Source: an uncultured Gammaproteobacteria bacterium (GTDB taxonomy: Bacteria; Pseudomonadota; Gammaproteobacteria; Steroidobacterales; GCA-2729495). From it: a DNA stretch of 64,000 nt. The notes under the pieces were generated by a model. That model saw only the letters and a program-made list of their open reading frames with translations, searched no databases and was not told where the DNA came from. The stretch covers positions 62,001 through 126,000 of the forward strand of contig CAKZWQ010000028.1 of NCBI GenBank assembly GCA_937921935.1, given 5' to 3'. Numbering within the stretch: the stretch's first letter is position 1; each line of letters opens with the position of its first letter. The position numbers and the translations under genes are program-made. Of the stretch, positions 22,058 to 31,954 are shown in pieces.

Positions 22058-23149
22058 ATGGCAAGAATTGACGCCTTTCTGAAGCTGGGACTCGCCCAGG
22101 GTTGTTCAGACGTGCACCTGGCTGTCGGAGTCCCGCCTATGCTGCGGATGCATGGCGACCTGATGCCCATCAAGTTTCGCGAACTGGCTGACACGGAACT
22201 GGAAACCTACGTTAACGAGATCCTCTCCCCCGCCCTGCGTGAACGCTTTGTCGAAGGCAACGACATCGACTTCTCCTACGTATCCGAAGACGGGGGCCGC
22301 TTCCGTGTCAACGTTTTCCGCAAAGATACCGGTATCGGCGCCACCTTCCGTTTTATTCCGGCAGAAGTCCCCAGCCTGGAGCAACTTGGTCTGCCCCAGG
22401 TGCTGGCCGGCCTGTGCGACCACCACCAGGGCATGGTTCTGGTCACTGGCTCCACGGGAACCGGGAAATCCACCACGCTGGCGGCGATGATCGACTATCT
22501 GAATAACACGCGTAATGCGAACATCATCAGCCTGGAAGACCCCATCGAATTTGTGCATGAGAGTCGCAATGCTCAGGTCATTCAACGCGAGCTTGGCACG
22601 CACCTGCACAGCTTCGCGGATGGCATTCGAGCGAGCCTGCGTGAAGACCCGGATGTCATCCTGGTGGGTGAATTGCGCGACGCGGAAACCATCTCCATGG
22701 CCATGACCGCAGCGGAAACAGGCCACCTGGTGCTGGGCACCCTGCATACCACGGGCGCAGTCAAGACCATCGACCGCTTTATTGATGCGCTGCCAGGTGA
22801 TATGCGAGAACAGACCAAGAGCTTCCTGGGCCAGAGCCTGAACGCCGTGGTAACCCAGAACCTGATCAAGACCCCGGATGGCCGGGGCCGACGCGCCTGC
22901 CTGGAAATCATGATCATGACCCGGGCCATCGGCAAACTCATTGCGACGGATCAGACGCACCAGATTCCCGCTCAATTGCAAACGGGCAAAGACCTGGGCA
23001 TGCAAACCATGGACCAGGCCCTGATGGAGGCGATCCAGGCCAAGGAGATTGATCCGGATGATGCGTTCCGCTATGCCAGTGACAAAAGCGTCTTCCAGAA
23101 GTTTGTGACCGATACCTCGCTGCTGCCGAAAATCGATATGGCCCACTAG
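22058..23149 (+). CDS. PilT/PilU-type twitching motility ATPase (first of pair)
   Basis: A hexameric secretion-family ATPase that would drive type IV pilus retraction; 363 residues. Walker A GSTGTGKSTT near residue 130, an Asp box (ISLEDPIEFVHE), Walker B VILVGELRDAET and the His box TLHTTGAV are all intact. The C-terminal region has AIGKLIATDQTHQIPAQLQ in place of the canonical AIRNLIRE motif of PilT, so it is closer to the PilU-like/alternative retraction ATPases. It lies 20 bases after the HEAT-kinase gene and 14 before a second paralogue. No pilus structural genes are in the window. Confidence 0.92.
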   Translation: MARIDAFLKLGLAQGCSDVHLAVGVPPMLRMHGDLMPIKFRELADTELETYVNEILSPALRERFVEGNDIDFSYVSEDGGRFRVNVFRKDTGIGATFRFIPAEVPSLEQLGLPQVLAGLCDHHQGMVLVTGSTGTGKSTTLAAMIDYLNNTRNANIISLEDPIEFVHESRNAQVIQRELGTHLHSFADGIRASLREDPDVILVGELRDAETISMAMTAAETGHLVLGTLHTTGAVKTIDRFIDALPGDMREQTKSFLGQSLNAVVTQNLIKTPDGRGRRACLEIMIMTRAIGKLIATDQTHQIPAQLQTGKDLGMQTMDQALMEAIQAKEIDPDDAFRYASDKSVFQKFVTDTSLLPKIDMAH

Positions 23150-23163
23150 CCCCGGATACGGAC

Positions 23164-24225
23164 ATGACCACAATCGATGAGCATCTCAAGCACCTGACCG
23201 CCAAGAGCGGCTCTGATCTGCACATCATTGCCGGCCAGCCAATTCGCATGCGCGTATTCGGGGACCTGGCGCCCGTAAACGCCGACGTCTTGTCCGCCGA
23301 GGATGCCAGGGAGATGCTGTTTCCCATCATGTCGGCCCAGACGCAAACAGATTTTGACGCCCACGACGCGGCGGACTTCGCCTATGCCGTCGAGGACGTC
23401 GCCCGTTTCCGCGTCAATGTATTGCGCCATCTGGGCGGCATAGGAGCGGTATTCCGCGCCATCCCCTCCCAGGCCAAAACCCTGGATGAACTGGAAATGC
23501 CCGCGGTGGTTTCCAACCTGTGCAGAACCAATCAGGGAATGATCCTGGTCACGGGCAAGACCGGATCGGGCAAGTCCACCACCCTGGCTGCCATGATCGA
23601 TGCCATCAATAAACAGATCCACGGCCATATCATTACCATCGAAGACCCGATCGAATTCGTGCATACCCGCAAGCGCTGCCTGATCAGTCAGCGCGAGATC
23701 GGCCGCCACACCTCAAGCTTCGCGGCAGCACTGCACTCGGCCCTGCGGGAAGACCCGGATGTCATCCTGGTGGGCGAAATGCGTGATCTGGAGACCGTCA
23801 GCATCGCGGTGACAGCGGCGGAAATGGGTATCCTGGTCATGGGTACCCTGCATACCAACGGCGCAGCCGCGACCGTTGACCGAATTGTGAATAGCTTTCC
23901 GGCTGACAAGCAGCCCCATGTGCGCACCATGCTCTCGACCTCGCTGCGAGGCGTGATTTCCCAGCAACTAATCAAGCGCAAAGACCGTCCCGGCATGGCC
24001 GCCGCGCTGGAGGTGCTGGTCAACACACCGGCGGTATCCAACCTGATTCGCCAGGGCAAACTGGATCAACTGGAAAACGCCATGCAGAGCGGCGGGCAGC
24101 AGGGCATGCGCACCATGGACTCGACCCTGAAAGACATGGTGGACAAGGGCATCATCTCGGGCAAGATCGCCTACGAGGCGGCCATCGAGAAAAGCCATCT
24201 GCAGGACCTGCGCGAGCTCGACTGA
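23164..24225 (+). CDS. PilT/PilU-type twitching motility ATPase (second of pair)
   Basis: A second retraction-type ATPase, 353 residues, a diverged paralogue of its neighbour. Seen: Walker A GKTGSGKSTT, ITIEDPIEFVHT, Walker B VILVGEMRDLET, and the His box TLHTNGAA. The C-terminal AVSNLIRQGKLDQLENAMQ resembles the PilT AIRNLIRE region, followed by GGQQGMRTMD. This suggests that this copy, more than the first, keeps the PilT-like effector motif. The two probably work together, as PilT and PilU do in Pseudomonas, but the kinase partner upstream sets this locus apart from the canonical pilTU pair. Confidence 0.92.
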   Translation: MTTIDEHLKHLTAKSGSDLHIIAGQPIRMRVFGDLAPVNADVLSAEDAREMLFPIMSAQTQTDFDAHDAADFAYAVEDVARFRVNVLRHLGGIGAVFRAIPSQAKTLDELEMPAVVSNLCRTNQGMILVTGKTGSGKSTTLAAMIDAINKQIHGHIITIEDPIEFVHTRKRCLISQREIGRHTSSFAAALHSALREDPDVILVGEMRDLETVSIAVTAAEMGILVMGTLHTNGAAATVDRIVNSFPADKQPHVRTMLSTSLRGVISQQLIKRKDRPGMAAALEVLVNTPAVSNLIRQGKLDQLENAMQSGGQQGMRTMDSTLKDMVDKGIISGKIAYEAAIEKSHLQDLRELD

Positions 24226-24303
24226 AGCGGCGCAGAAACTCGCGCCCGGCGCTGCCCGGCTGCTAGCATATGCCTCCCGCAGCCCTGCCGACGATCCTCC
24301 CTC

Positions 24304-26328
24304 ATGGCCGAAAAATCCCGCCGGATACTTGTAACCAGCGCCCTGCCCTACGCCAATAACTCCATCCATATCGGGCACCTGGTCGAGTACATTCAGACCG
24401 ACATCTGGGTGCGGTTTCAGCGGCTGGTGGGCAACGACTGCACCTATGTCTGCGCCAGCGATGCGCACGGCACGCCGGTGATGCTGCGAGCCCGGGAACT
24501 GGGCGTGGAACCGGAAGCCCTGGTGGACCGCTTTCGCACTGAACACCAGCGCGACTTCGCCGGCTTCGGGGTGGTTTTCGACAACTATCACTCCACCCAT
24601 TCGCCCGAAAATGAAGCCCTGGTCACCGACATCTATGCTCGTCTGCGTGACAAGGACCTGATCACCCGGCGCACCATCAGCCAGGCCTACGATGCCCAGG
24701 CCGGCATGTTCCTCCCGGACCGCTTCGTGCGCGGCATCTGTCCGCGCTGCAAGGCTGAAGATCAGTACGGTGACAGCTGCGAGGTCTGCGGCAGCACCTA
24801 CTCGCCGTCGGAACTGATTGATGCCAAGTCCGTTATCAGCGGCACAGCTCCTGTGGAGCGAGAATCAGAACATTATTTCTTCCGCCTGGGTGCCTTTGAG
24901 GAATCTCTGCAGGCCTACACCCAGTCAGGCGTGGTCGACGCAGGCGTGGCTAAAAAGCTCAACGAATGGTTCCAGGCCGGCCTGCAGGACTGGGACATCT
25001 CCCGGGACTCGCCCTACTTTGGTTTCCGCATACCGGATACTGAAGATAAGTACTTCTATGTCTGGCTGGACGCGCCCGTCGGTTACCTGGCCAGCCTGCA
25101 GGATCTTGCGGCGCGCACCGGCGGGCCGGGCGTGGAGGACTTCTTCGCCGCTGATTCGGCGACCGAGCTGTATCACTTCATCGGCAAGGACATCGCCTAT
25201 TTCCACACGCTGTTCTGGCCAGCCGTGCTGGAAGGCGTAGGCTTTCGCCGGCCCACAGGCGTATTCGTGCATGGTTTTCTGACGGTCAACGGGGAGAAAA
25301 TGTCCAAGTCACGGGGCTCATTCATCCCCGCGGCCACTTTCCTGGAGCACCTGAACCCGGAATACCTGCGCTACTACTACGCCTGCAAGCTGGGCCCGGG
25401 ACTGGATGACATCGATCTGAATCTCGAGGACTTTGTGAACCGGAATAATTCCGACCTGGTGGGCAAGTTCGTCAACATCGCCAGTCGCTGCGCCGGCTTT
25501 ATCAGTCGTAAATTTGATGGTCAGCTGGCCGACAAACTGGATGACAAGGCGCTATACAAGGACTTTGTGGCCGCCGGCGACAGTATCGCCGCCTGTTATG
25601 AAAGACGGGAATTTGGCCGCGCCATGCGTGAAATTATGGCCCTGGCTGACCGGGCCAACCAGTACATTGACGAACATAAACCCTGGGCTATGGCCAAGGA
25701 TGAGGCGCAGCTGCCGCGTGTCCAGTTGGTTTGTACCCAGGGCATTAATTTATTCCGCGTACTGCTGGGCTATTTAAAACCGGTGTTGCCGTCCCTGGCC
25801 GACCAGGCCGAGGCATTTCTCAATGCCGGCACCATGAACTGGACCAGCAGCCGCCAGCCGTTACTGAAGCACCAGATCAATCAGTTCCAGCCCCTGATGA
25901 CCCGGGTGGAGGAAAAATCCGTCGCGGCCATGGTGGCGCAGGTTCGTGAGTCAGCGAGTCCTCCGGCGCAGCCGCCGGCGACTGAAGCCGACGATCAGGC
26001 ACAGACCATCAGCATCGAAGAATTTCTGCGTATCGATCTGCGCATCGGCACGGTCACCAAGGCAGAAACCGTGGATGGCGCTGACAAACTCCTGCGCCTG
26101 AGTATTGACCTGGGCAGCGAGCAGCGCACGATCCTGGCCGGCATTCGCTCGGCCTATTCCCCGGCAGACCTGGAAGGACGCCAGGTGGTGGTGGTTGCCA
26201 ACCTGGCGCCAAGGAAAATGCGCTTCGGCGTGTCCGAAGGCATGGTGCTCGCAGCCGGCAGCGGCGGCGAAGAAATCTTCCTGCTCTCGCCGGACCAGGG
26301 GGCGGGGCCGGGAATGCGCGTACGCTGA
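24304..26328 (+). CDS. metG: Methionyl-tRNA synthetase
   Basis: Class I synthetase charging initiator and elongator tRNA-Met; 674 residues, the long E. coli-like form. Seen: [16 protein letters not shown] with the HIGH motif, a zinc knuckle [18 protein letters not shown], the signature loop [10 protein letters not shown], an anticodon-binding domain, and a C-terminal EMAP/Trbp111-type tRNA-binding domain ([11 protein letters not shown] through [12 protein letters not shown]) that supports dimerisation. Its stop overlaps the rsxA start by one base. Confidence 0.97.
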   Translation: MAEKSRRILVTSALPYANNSIHIGHLVEYIQTDIWVRFQRLVGNDCTYVCASDAHGTPVMLRARELGVEPEALVDRFRTEHQRDFAGFGVVFDNYHSTHSPENEALVTDIYARLRDKDLITRRTISQAYDAQAGMFLPDRFVRGICPRCKAEDQYGDSCEVCGSTYSPSELIDAKSVISGTAPVERESEHYFFRLGAFEESLQAYTQSGVVDAGVAKKLNEWFQAGLQDWDISRDSPYFGFRIPDTEDKYFYVWLDAPVGYLASLQDLAARTGGPGVEDFFAADSATELYHFIGKDIAYFHTLFWPAVLEGVGFRRPTGVFVHGFLTVNGEKMSKSRGSFIPAATFLEHLNPEYLRYYYACKLGPGLDDIDLNLEDFVNRNNSDLVGKFVNIASRCAGFISRKFDGQLADKLDDKALYKDFVAAGDSIAACYERREFGRAMREIMALADRANQYIDEHKPWAMAKDEAQLPRVQLVCTQGINLFRVLLGYLKPVLPSLADQAEAFLNAGTMNWTSSRQPLLKHQINQFQPLMTRVEEKSVAAMVAQVRESASPPAQPPATEADDQAQTISIEEFLRIDLRIGTVTKAETVDGADKLLRLSIDLGSEQRTILAGIRSAYSPADLEGRQVVVVANLAPRKMRFGVSEGMVLAAGSGGEEIFLLSPDQGAGPGMRVR

Positions 26329-26912
26329 TGACGGACCTGGTACTGGTCATCGTCGGTACGGTGCTGGTCAACAACCTGGTCCTGGTGAAATTCCTCGGTC
26401 TTTGCCCCTTGCTCGGCGCCAGCCAGGGACTGGAGTCAGCGGCCGGCATGGCTCTGGCCACGGGCTTTGTGCTCACCCTGGCGGCTACCTGCAGCTACCT
26501 GATCGAGGTCTACCTGCTGCTGCCGTTTGATCTGGGCTATCTGCGCCTGATCAGTTTCATTCTGGTCATTGCGGCGGCCGTGCAACTGACGGAAATGATG
26601 GTGCGACAAGTCAGTCCGCTGCTCCATCAGGTCCTGGGCATCTACCTGCCCCTGATTACCACCAACTGCGCTGTCCTGGGTGTGGCCCTGCTAAACAGTC
26701 GGCAGGCTGACTCACTGCTTGATGCCATGGCACGCGGTCTGGGGGCAGGCCTGGGCTTTGGCCTGGTCCTGGTCCTGTTCGCCGGCCTGCGCGAGCGACT
26801 GGCCGGTGCCCAGGTGCCGGCGGCCTTTCGCGGCCCGGCCATCGCCCTGCTCACGGCCGGCATCATGTCCATGGCCTTCCTTGGTTTCTCTGGTTTAACA
26901 AAGGGTTACTAG
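26328..26912 (+). CDS. rsxA: Electron transport complex subunit RsxA/RnfA
   Basis: Integral membrane subunit with six helices of the ion-pumping Rnf/Rsx complex, which couples NADH and ferredoxin or other low-potential electron transfer and in E. coli keeps SoxR reduced; 194 residues. Seen: [21 protein letters not shown] at the N-terminus and a [15 protein letters not shown] repeat in the middle. The start overlaps the metG stop (TGATG). It is the first of six tightly packed genes A-B-C-D-G-E. Confidence 0.96.
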   Translation: MTDLVLVIVGTVLVNNLVLVKFLGLCPLLGASQGLESAAGMALATGFVLTLAATCSYLIEVYLLLPFDLGYLRLISFILVIAAAVQLTEMMVRQVSPLLHQVLGIYLPLITTNCAVLGVALLNSRQADSLLDAMARGLGAGLGFGLVLVLFAGLRERLAGAQVPAAFRGPAIALLTAGIMSMAFLGFSGLTKGY

Positions 26913-26965
26913 ATTTTCCTTATGCACTACTGGAGACTCCTTCGGGCAACATTCCACCTGCCGCC

Positions 26966-27469
26966 ATGCTGGCGGTAGTGGTGCTGGCCGGACTGGCCGG
27001 ACTGGCGGGCGCGGGCCTGCTGTTCGCGGCCGGTCGCCTGCGCACCGATGCCACGGCGCAGGTGGTCAACCAGGTCGATGAGCTGCTGCCCCAGTCCCAG
27101 TGCGCCCAGTGCGGCTACCCGGGGTGTCGACCCTATGCTGCGGCCATTGTCGCCGGAGAAGCCCCGATCAATCGCTGCGCGCCGGGCGGCGACAGCACCA
27201 TCCAGGCCCTGTCCCACCTGTTACAACGTGAAGCCCTGCCCCTGGATACGCGTTTCGGCGAACATCAGCCAGCGCAACTGGCGCTGATCGATGAGGCGCT
27301 ATGCATCGGCTGCGCGCGCTGCCTGGAAGTCTGTCCCGTCGATGCCATCATCGGCGCGCCGCGCTTCATGCACACGGTGTTGCAGGATGCCTGCACGGGG
27401 TGCGAGCTTTGCCTGCCACCCTGCCCCGTTGACTGCATTGACCTGGTGCCCCGGCCCCCGGACTCATGA
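26966..27469 (+). CDS. rsxB: Electron transport complex subunit RsxB/RnfB
   Basis: Membrane-anchored ferredoxin-like subunit, 167 residues. A single N-terminal helix (residues 2-22) precedes the four-Cys Fe-S domain CAQCGYPGC with a downstream NRCAPGG, and two 4Fe-4S ferredoxin motifs, CIGCARCLEVCPVDAI and CTGCELCLPPCPVDCI, follow near the C-terminus. It is shorter than E. coli RsxB after the second cluster, but all cluster ligands are present. ATG 26966 is the first in-frame start after rsxA (53-base gap). The stop overlaps rsxC (ATGA). Confidence 0.95.
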   Translation: MLAVVVLAGLAGLAGAGLLFAAGRLRTDATAQVVNQVDELLPQSQCAQCGYPGCRPYAAAIVAGEAPINRCAPGGDSTIQALSHLLQREALPLDTRFGEHQPAQLALIDEALCIGCARCLEVCPVDAIIGAPRFMHTVLQDACTGCELCLPPCPVDCIDLVPRPPDS

Positions 27470-28983
27470 GCGCGCCCCTGTCATACGATCCGCAGCCACC
27501 GCGGCCGGCCTGGGGCGTGCGCGTCGAGCCCCACAAAGCCTTGTCCATGGGCCAAGGCATCCGCATCGCGCCGTTGCCCCGCCAGGTGCGTGTTCCCCTG
27601 GACCTGACTGCGATGCGGGTTGCCGAAGCCATCGTCGCACCCGGCGACAGCATACTGACCGGCCAGGTCATTGCCCGCTTCCCCGGACCTGGCGGCAACG
27701 CAATTTGCGCGCCCGTGACTGGCCGCGTGCGTGACATCGCACCCTGCCCGGTGCCGGTGGCCGGCAACTATCAGGCCCGCTGCATCAGCATCGATACCGC
27801 TGGCGAGGATCGCTGGTCCGAGGACTGTAAACCGCTGGAACCAGCCGGCTCCCTGTCTCGCGAGAACCTGCAGGCACGCATTGCCAGGGCGGGCATCGTG
27901 GGCCTGGGCGGCGCCCTGTTCCCAACGGCGGACAAACTGCGAACCCGGACCCCGGTCAATTTGCTCATTCTCAACGGCGCCGAGTGCGAGCCCTATATCA
28001 CCTGTGACGAAATGCTCATGCGAGACCGCCCTGAGCGTGTGATTCACGGCGCCGCCATCATGCTGCGAGCCCTGGGAGCCCGGCAGGCCGTCATCGCGGT
28101 GGAATCAGACATGCCCGAGGCCCGCCTGGCCCTGAAAGCCGCGCTGGCTGAGACCGATGAGCCGGGCATCGGGGTGGCGGTGGTTACCGCCAAGTACCCG
28201 GCCGGCGGCGAACGGCAGCTGATAGAACTCCTGACGGGCCAGGAAGTGCCCCTGGGTGGTCTGCCCGGTGACCTGGGTATCGTTTGCCAGAATGTGGCCA
28301 CCGCCGCCGCCGTGAGTGATCTGTTTCGCCAGGGCCGGCCGCTGATTTCAAGAATCGTGACGGTGACGGGCAATGGCATCGGGCAGCCCGGCAACTTCGA
28401 AGTGCGACTCGGTACACCGTTGCGGGAACTCATCGCGGCGGCCGGCGGCTACGCCCAGCCCGACTGCCAGCTCTATATGGGCGGACCGATGATGGGTATT
28501 GCCCTGGACAGTGATGAGCTGCCGGTCACTGAAGCAAGCAATTGCCTGATCGTCAGCACCCCGGAGGAGATGGCCGCACCCCGACCCGAGTTCCCCTGTA
28601 TTCGCTGCGGCGAGTGCAGCCGGGTCTGTCCGGCCAGGCTCATGCCCCAGGATTTACTCATTGCTTGCATGGCCGGGGATGCCGAACGCCAGGCAGCCTT
28701 GCAGGTGGATGCCTGCATTGAGTGCGGCTGTTGCGATTACGTTTGCCCCAGCCAGATCGCCCTGACTGCGCGCTTTGTGCAAGCCAAGGCGCAGCAGCGT
28801 CACTGGCGCCTGGACCAGGCCCGCGCCGCTGAAGCCCGCGAACGCAGCGACGCCCATGCCCGGCGCCAGGCTGAACGCGCAGCACAATACGCGGACGGAC
28901 CCAAAGCTGATCCGGCGTCGGGTGAGCAGGCAATGAAGGACTTGATGGCGCGCCTTGGCCAACGGGATCCGACGGATGACTGA
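27466..28983 (+). CDS. rsxC: Electron transport complex subunit RsxC/RnfC
   Basis: Peripheral subunit that binds NADH/FMN and carries two 4Fe-4S clusters; 505 residues. Seen: a GLGGALFPTADKL nucleotide-binding block, an NGAECEPYITCDE segment, and cluster motifs CIRCGECSRVCP and CIECGCCDYVCP near residues 375-425. It ends in a short charged Ala/Arg-rich helix and lacks the long alanine-rich C-terminal extension of the E. coli protein. It overlaps rsxB and rsxD. Confidence 0.95.
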   Translation: MSAPLSYDPQPPRPAWGVRVEPHKALSMGQGIRIAPLPRQVRVPLDLTAMRVAEAIVAPGDSILTGQVIARFPGPGGNAICAPVTGRVRDIAPCPVPVAGNYQARCISIDTAGEDRWSEDCKPLEPAGSLSRENLQARIARAGIVGLGGALFPTADKLRTRTPVNLLILNGAECEPYITCDEMLMRDRPERVIHGAAIMLRALGARQAVIAVESDMPEARLALKAALAETDEPGIGVAVVTAKYPAGGERQLIELLTGQEVPLGGLPGDLGIVCQNVATAAAVSDLFRQGRPLISRIVTVTGNGIGQPGNFEVRLGTPLRELIAAAGGYAQPDCQLYMGGPMMGIALDSDELPVTEASNCLIVSTPEEMAAPRPEFPCIRCGECSRVCPARLMPQDLLIACMAGDAERQAALQVDACIECGCCDYVCPSQIALTARFVQAKAQQRHWRLDQARAAEARERSDAHARRQAERAAQYADGPKADPASGEQAMKDLMARLGQRDPTDD

Positions 28984-30037
28984 CCACCGCAGCGCCAGCC
29001 CGGGGCCCCACGCACCGCACATTCGCACCCCGGTGGGCGTCGCCCTGATCATGCGTCGCGTGCTGTACGCCCTGGCTCCGGCCCTGGTTGCCTACGTATG
29101 GTTCTTCGGCTTCGGAATCGTCTTCAATATCATCATTGCCGTGGTCGCAGCCCTGGTCACCGAGACTGTCTGCCTGCGGGTTCGCGGCCAGGAACTGCCG
29201 GTCTTCCTGGGGGATTACAGCGCCGTGGTGACGGGCGTGCTGCTGGCCTTCGCACTACCGCCCCTGACACCGTGGTGGATTACCGCCCTGGGCAGTGTAT
29301 TTGCCATTGCCGTGGCCAAACAGGCTTACGGGGGCGTGGGCAATAATCTCTTCAATCCGGCCATGGCCGGCTATGTCGCGCTGCTGGTGTCTTTTCCTGA
29401 ACAACTGACGAACTGGCTGCCACCGCGCATGGGCGATCTGGACTATGAACCCCTGAGCTTGCTGGCCAGCCTTCAGTTCACCCTGACCGGCGCCCTGCCG
29501 GCCGGTTTCAGCCTGGATGCCATCGCGCGTGCAACGCCCCTGGATCTGATGCAGAACGAACTGGGGCAGATGCGAACCGTGGAAGAAATTCGCGGCAGTT
29601 TCCTGTTTGGTGATTTCGGCGGCCGCGGCTGGGAATGGATCGGTAACTTTATCGCCCTGGGCGGTTTCTGGTTGCTGACCCGGGGAATTATTCGCTGGCA
29701 CATCCCCGTGGGCGTGCTGTCAGGTTTGCTCGTCTGCGCTACCGTGTTCTTTCTCATTGATTCCGGCATACATCCTTCACCGGGTTTTCATCTGTTCAGT
29801 GGCGGCGCCTTGCTGTGTGCATTTTTCATCGCCACGGATCCAGTATCGGCACCGTCCACCGAGCGCGGGCGATTGATATTCGGCGTGGGTATAGGCGTGC
29901 TGACTTACGTCATTCGCAGCTGGGGCAGTTACCCGGACGGGATTGCCTTTGCCGTACTGCTGATGAACCTGGCGGTGCCGCTGATCGATCGCTACACCCA
30001 ACCAACGGTTTATGGCACCGGAGCCTCGAACCGGTGA
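28976..30037 (+). CDS. rsxD: Electron transport complex subunit RsxD/RnfD
   Basis: Membrane subunit of about 353 residues and eight to ten helices that carries covalently bound FMN on a Thr; the motif DAIARATPLD near residue 190 is the expected attachment site. Other family blocks are GDYSAVVTGVLLAFALPP, YGGVGNNLFNPAM and ATDPVSAPST. ATG 28976 overlaps the rsxC stop; an in-frame codon at 28955 lies deeper in rsxC and was not used. Confidence 0.94.
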   Translation: MTDHRSASPGPHAPHIRTPVGVALIMRRVLYALAPALVAYVWFFGFGIVFNIIIAVVAALVTETVCLRVRGQELPVFLGDYSAVVTGVLLAFALPPLTPWWITALGSVFAIAVAKQAYGGVGNNLFNPAMAGYVALLVSFPEQLTNWLPPRMGDLDYEPLSLLASLQFTLTGALPAGFSLDAIARATPLDLMQNELGQMRTVEEIRGSFLFGDFGGRGWEWIGNFIALGGFWLLTRGIIRWHIPVGVLSGLLVCATVFFLIDSGIHPSPGFHLFSGGALLCAFFIATDPVSAPSTERGRLIFGVGIGVLTYVIRSWGSYPDGIAFAVLLMNLAVPLIDRYTQPTVYGTGASNR

Positions 30038-30660
30038 GCAGGGCCCGCGCTTTGCTGGCCCTGGTTGGTATCGCCGCCGCCGCCGCGGCACTCCTGGCTG
30101 GTATGGATCAGCTGACACACACGCGTATTGCGGAAAATGAAGCCCGCAAGCTACTGGCAACACTGGTCACCGTGTTACCGCCCAGCGGCTATGACAATGA
30201 ACCCCACCTGGACCGGGCCTGGGTGACGGACCCGGCAGCCCTGGGAAGCACCGATGCGCTGCCGGTCTATCGGGCCCGGCTTGGCGGTGAACCGGCTGTG
30301 CTGGTACTCAGTGTGGTGTCTCCGGACGGCTATGTGGATCGGATTCGCCTGCTTGTCGGCATAGATAGCAATGGCAGGATCAGCGGCGTGCGCGTGGTCT
30401 CCCACGCGGAAACACCGGGCCTGGGTGACGGTATCCAGACGGATGTCAGCGACTGGATACTGGGCTTTGACGGGCGGAGCCTGAACGACCCTGCCAACAG
30501 TTGGGTCCTGCGGCGTGACGGCGGCGACTTTGATCAATTAACGGGTGCAACCATCACCAGCCGCGCCGTCGTCAATGCCGTCCGCACCGCCCTTGGCTAT
30601 GCCCAGACCAATTCATCGGCCCTGTTTGCGCTGGCCCCCGTCACGGAGACAGTCGAATGA
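30034..30660 (+). CDS. rsxG: Electron transport complex subunit RsxG/RnfG
   Basis: Periplasmic subunit of 208 residues anchored by one N-terminal helix (LLALVGIAAAAAALLAG). The FMN-binding domain carries the flavinylation motif LTGATITS near residue 170, where Thr is covalently linked to FMN. Blocks SHAETPGLGDGIQ and RDGGDFDQL are also typical. GTG 30034 overlaps the rsxD stop (GTGA), and the C-terminal stop overlaps rsxE. Upstream in-frame extensions run through rsxD and were rejected. Confidence 0.94.
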   Translation: MSRARALLALVGIAAAAAALLAGMDQLTHTRIAENEARKLLATLVTVLPPSGYDNEPHLDRAWVTDPAALGSTDALPVYRARLGGEPAVLVLSVVSPDGYVDRIRLLVGIDSNGRISGVRVVSHAETPGLGDGIQTDVSDWILGFDGRSLNDPANSWVLRRDGGDFDQLTGATITSRAVVNAVRTALGYAQTNSSALFALAPVTETVE

Positions 30661-31322
30661 GTCCCGGCACCGGCCAGGGCTTTACCCAGGGCTTGTGGCA
30701 CGCCAACCCCGCGCTGGTGCAATTGCTCGGCCTGTGCCCCCTGCTCGCCGTGACCACCTCGCTGGTCAACGGGATCGGCCTGGGGCTGGCTACCTTGTTT
30801 GTCCTCTGCGCCACCAATGTACTGGTCTCCGCCAGCCGCGCCTGGGTACATCGTGATCTGCGACTACCCGCCTACGTGCTGATCATTGCGGCCTTCGTCA
30901 CGGCCGTTGACCTGGCATTCCGGGCCTGGCTGTTCGATCTGCATGAAAGCCTGGGCCTGTTTATTCCCCTGATCGTGACCAACTGCATCATTCTCGGACG
31001 CGCAGAAGCCTTCGCCTCACGTCAGCCCGTATGGCCCTCATTGCTGGATGCCATTGGTCAGGGCCTGGGCTTTGCCGCGGTGCTGATCAGCCTGGGCGCC
31101 ATCCGGGAGTTGCTGGGCCGGGGCAGCCTGTTCAGCGGCGCCGACATGCTCTTCGGACCGGCGGCAGCGTCCCTGCAAATCAACCTGTTACCGGATCAGC
31201 AGGGACTGTTACTGGCAATCCTGCCGCCGGGCGCCTTTATCGGGCTGGCGGTGTTGATCGCCTTGCGCAATCGCTATCTGCAACGCGCCGGGGCCAAAGA
31301 AAAAACCAGGCAACTCACGTGA
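30657..31322 (+). CDS. rsxE: Electron transport complex subunit RsxE/RnfE
   Basis: Six-helix membrane subunit, 221 residues, paralogous to RsxA in inverted topology. Seen: NPALVQLLGLCPLLAVTTSLVN, FIPLIVTNCIILGRAEAFAS and the REL block LGAIRELLGRGSLF. ATG 30657 overlaps the rsxG stop, and the gene's own stop overlaps the GTG of nth, so the complex and endonuclease III are read as one chain. Confidence 0.95.
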   Translation: MSPGTGQGFTQGLWHANPALVQLLGLCPLLAVTTSLVNGIGLGLATLFVLCATNVLVSASRAWVHRDLRLPAYVLIIAAFVTAVDLAFRAWLFDLHESLGLFIPLIVTNCIILGRAEAFASRQPVWPSLLDAIGQGLGFAAVLISLGAIRELLGRGSLFSGADMLFGPAAASLQINLLPDQQGLLLAILPPGAFIGLAVLIALRNRYLQRAGAKEKTRQLT

Positions 31323-31954
31323 ACCCGGCCAAGCGCCAGGAAATCTATCGCCGCTTGCGAGCCGCGAACCCCGAACCGACCACTGAACTGCGCTATCACA
31401 GTCCCTTTGAATTACTGGTGGCGGTGATTCTTTCCGCCCAGGCCACCGACGTAGGCGTCAATAAGGCCACGGCGCGACTCTACCCCGTCGCGAATACACC
31501 GCAGGCCATCCTGGACCTGGGCGAAGCGGGCCTGAAGCAATACATCAAAACCATTGGTCTGTTTAACAGCAAGGCCGCCAACATCATCAAGACCTGCCGG
31601 ATGTTGCTGGAGCTGCACAAGGGCGAGGTACCCCGGACCCGTGAAGCCCTGGAACAACTCCCCGGCGTTGGTCGCAAGACCGCTAATGTCATTCTGAACA
31701 CGGCCTTCGGCGAACCCACCATCGCGGTCGATACGCATATATTCCGAGTCTCTAACCGCACGGGCCTGGCGCCGGGCAAGACGCCCCTGGAAGTGGAAAA
31801 GCGACTGCTGAAATTCACCGCCGATGAGTTCAAACAGGATGCGCACCACTGGTTGATCCTGCATGGCCGCTACGTGTGCAAGGCCCGCAAACCCGACTGC
31901 CCGAATTGCAGCATTCGGGAACTGTGTGAATTCAGGCAGAAGACGCCGGCCTAA
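31319..31954 (+). CDS. nth: Endonuclease III
   Basis: DNA N-glycosylase/AP lyase of base-excision repair, acting on oxidised pyrimidines; 211 residues, exactly the usual length. The helix-hairpin-helix LPGVGRKTANVILN carries the catalytic Lys, VDTHIFRVSNR holds the catalytic Asp, and the C-terminal 4Fe-4S loop has C-x6-C-x2-C-x5-C as CKARKPDCPNCSIRELC. GTG 31319 overlaps the rsxE stop. It converges with the lipoprotein gene, sharing bases of the stop codons. Confidence 0.96.
   Translation: MNPAKRQEIYRRLRAANPEPTTELRYHSPFELLVAVILSAQATDVGVNKATARLYPVANTPQAILDLGEAGLKQYIKTIGLFNSKAANIIKTCRMLLELHKGEVPRTREALEQLPGVGRKTANVILNTAFGEPTIAVDTHIFRVSNRTGLAPGKTPLEVEKRLLKFTADEFKQDAHHWLILHGRYVCKARKPDCPNCSIRELCEFRQKTPA

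Noticed and set aside
22106-23173. 355-codon open frame antisense to the first PilT-type gene
   Set aside because: It is the complement of a well-supported ATPase, without motifs of its own.
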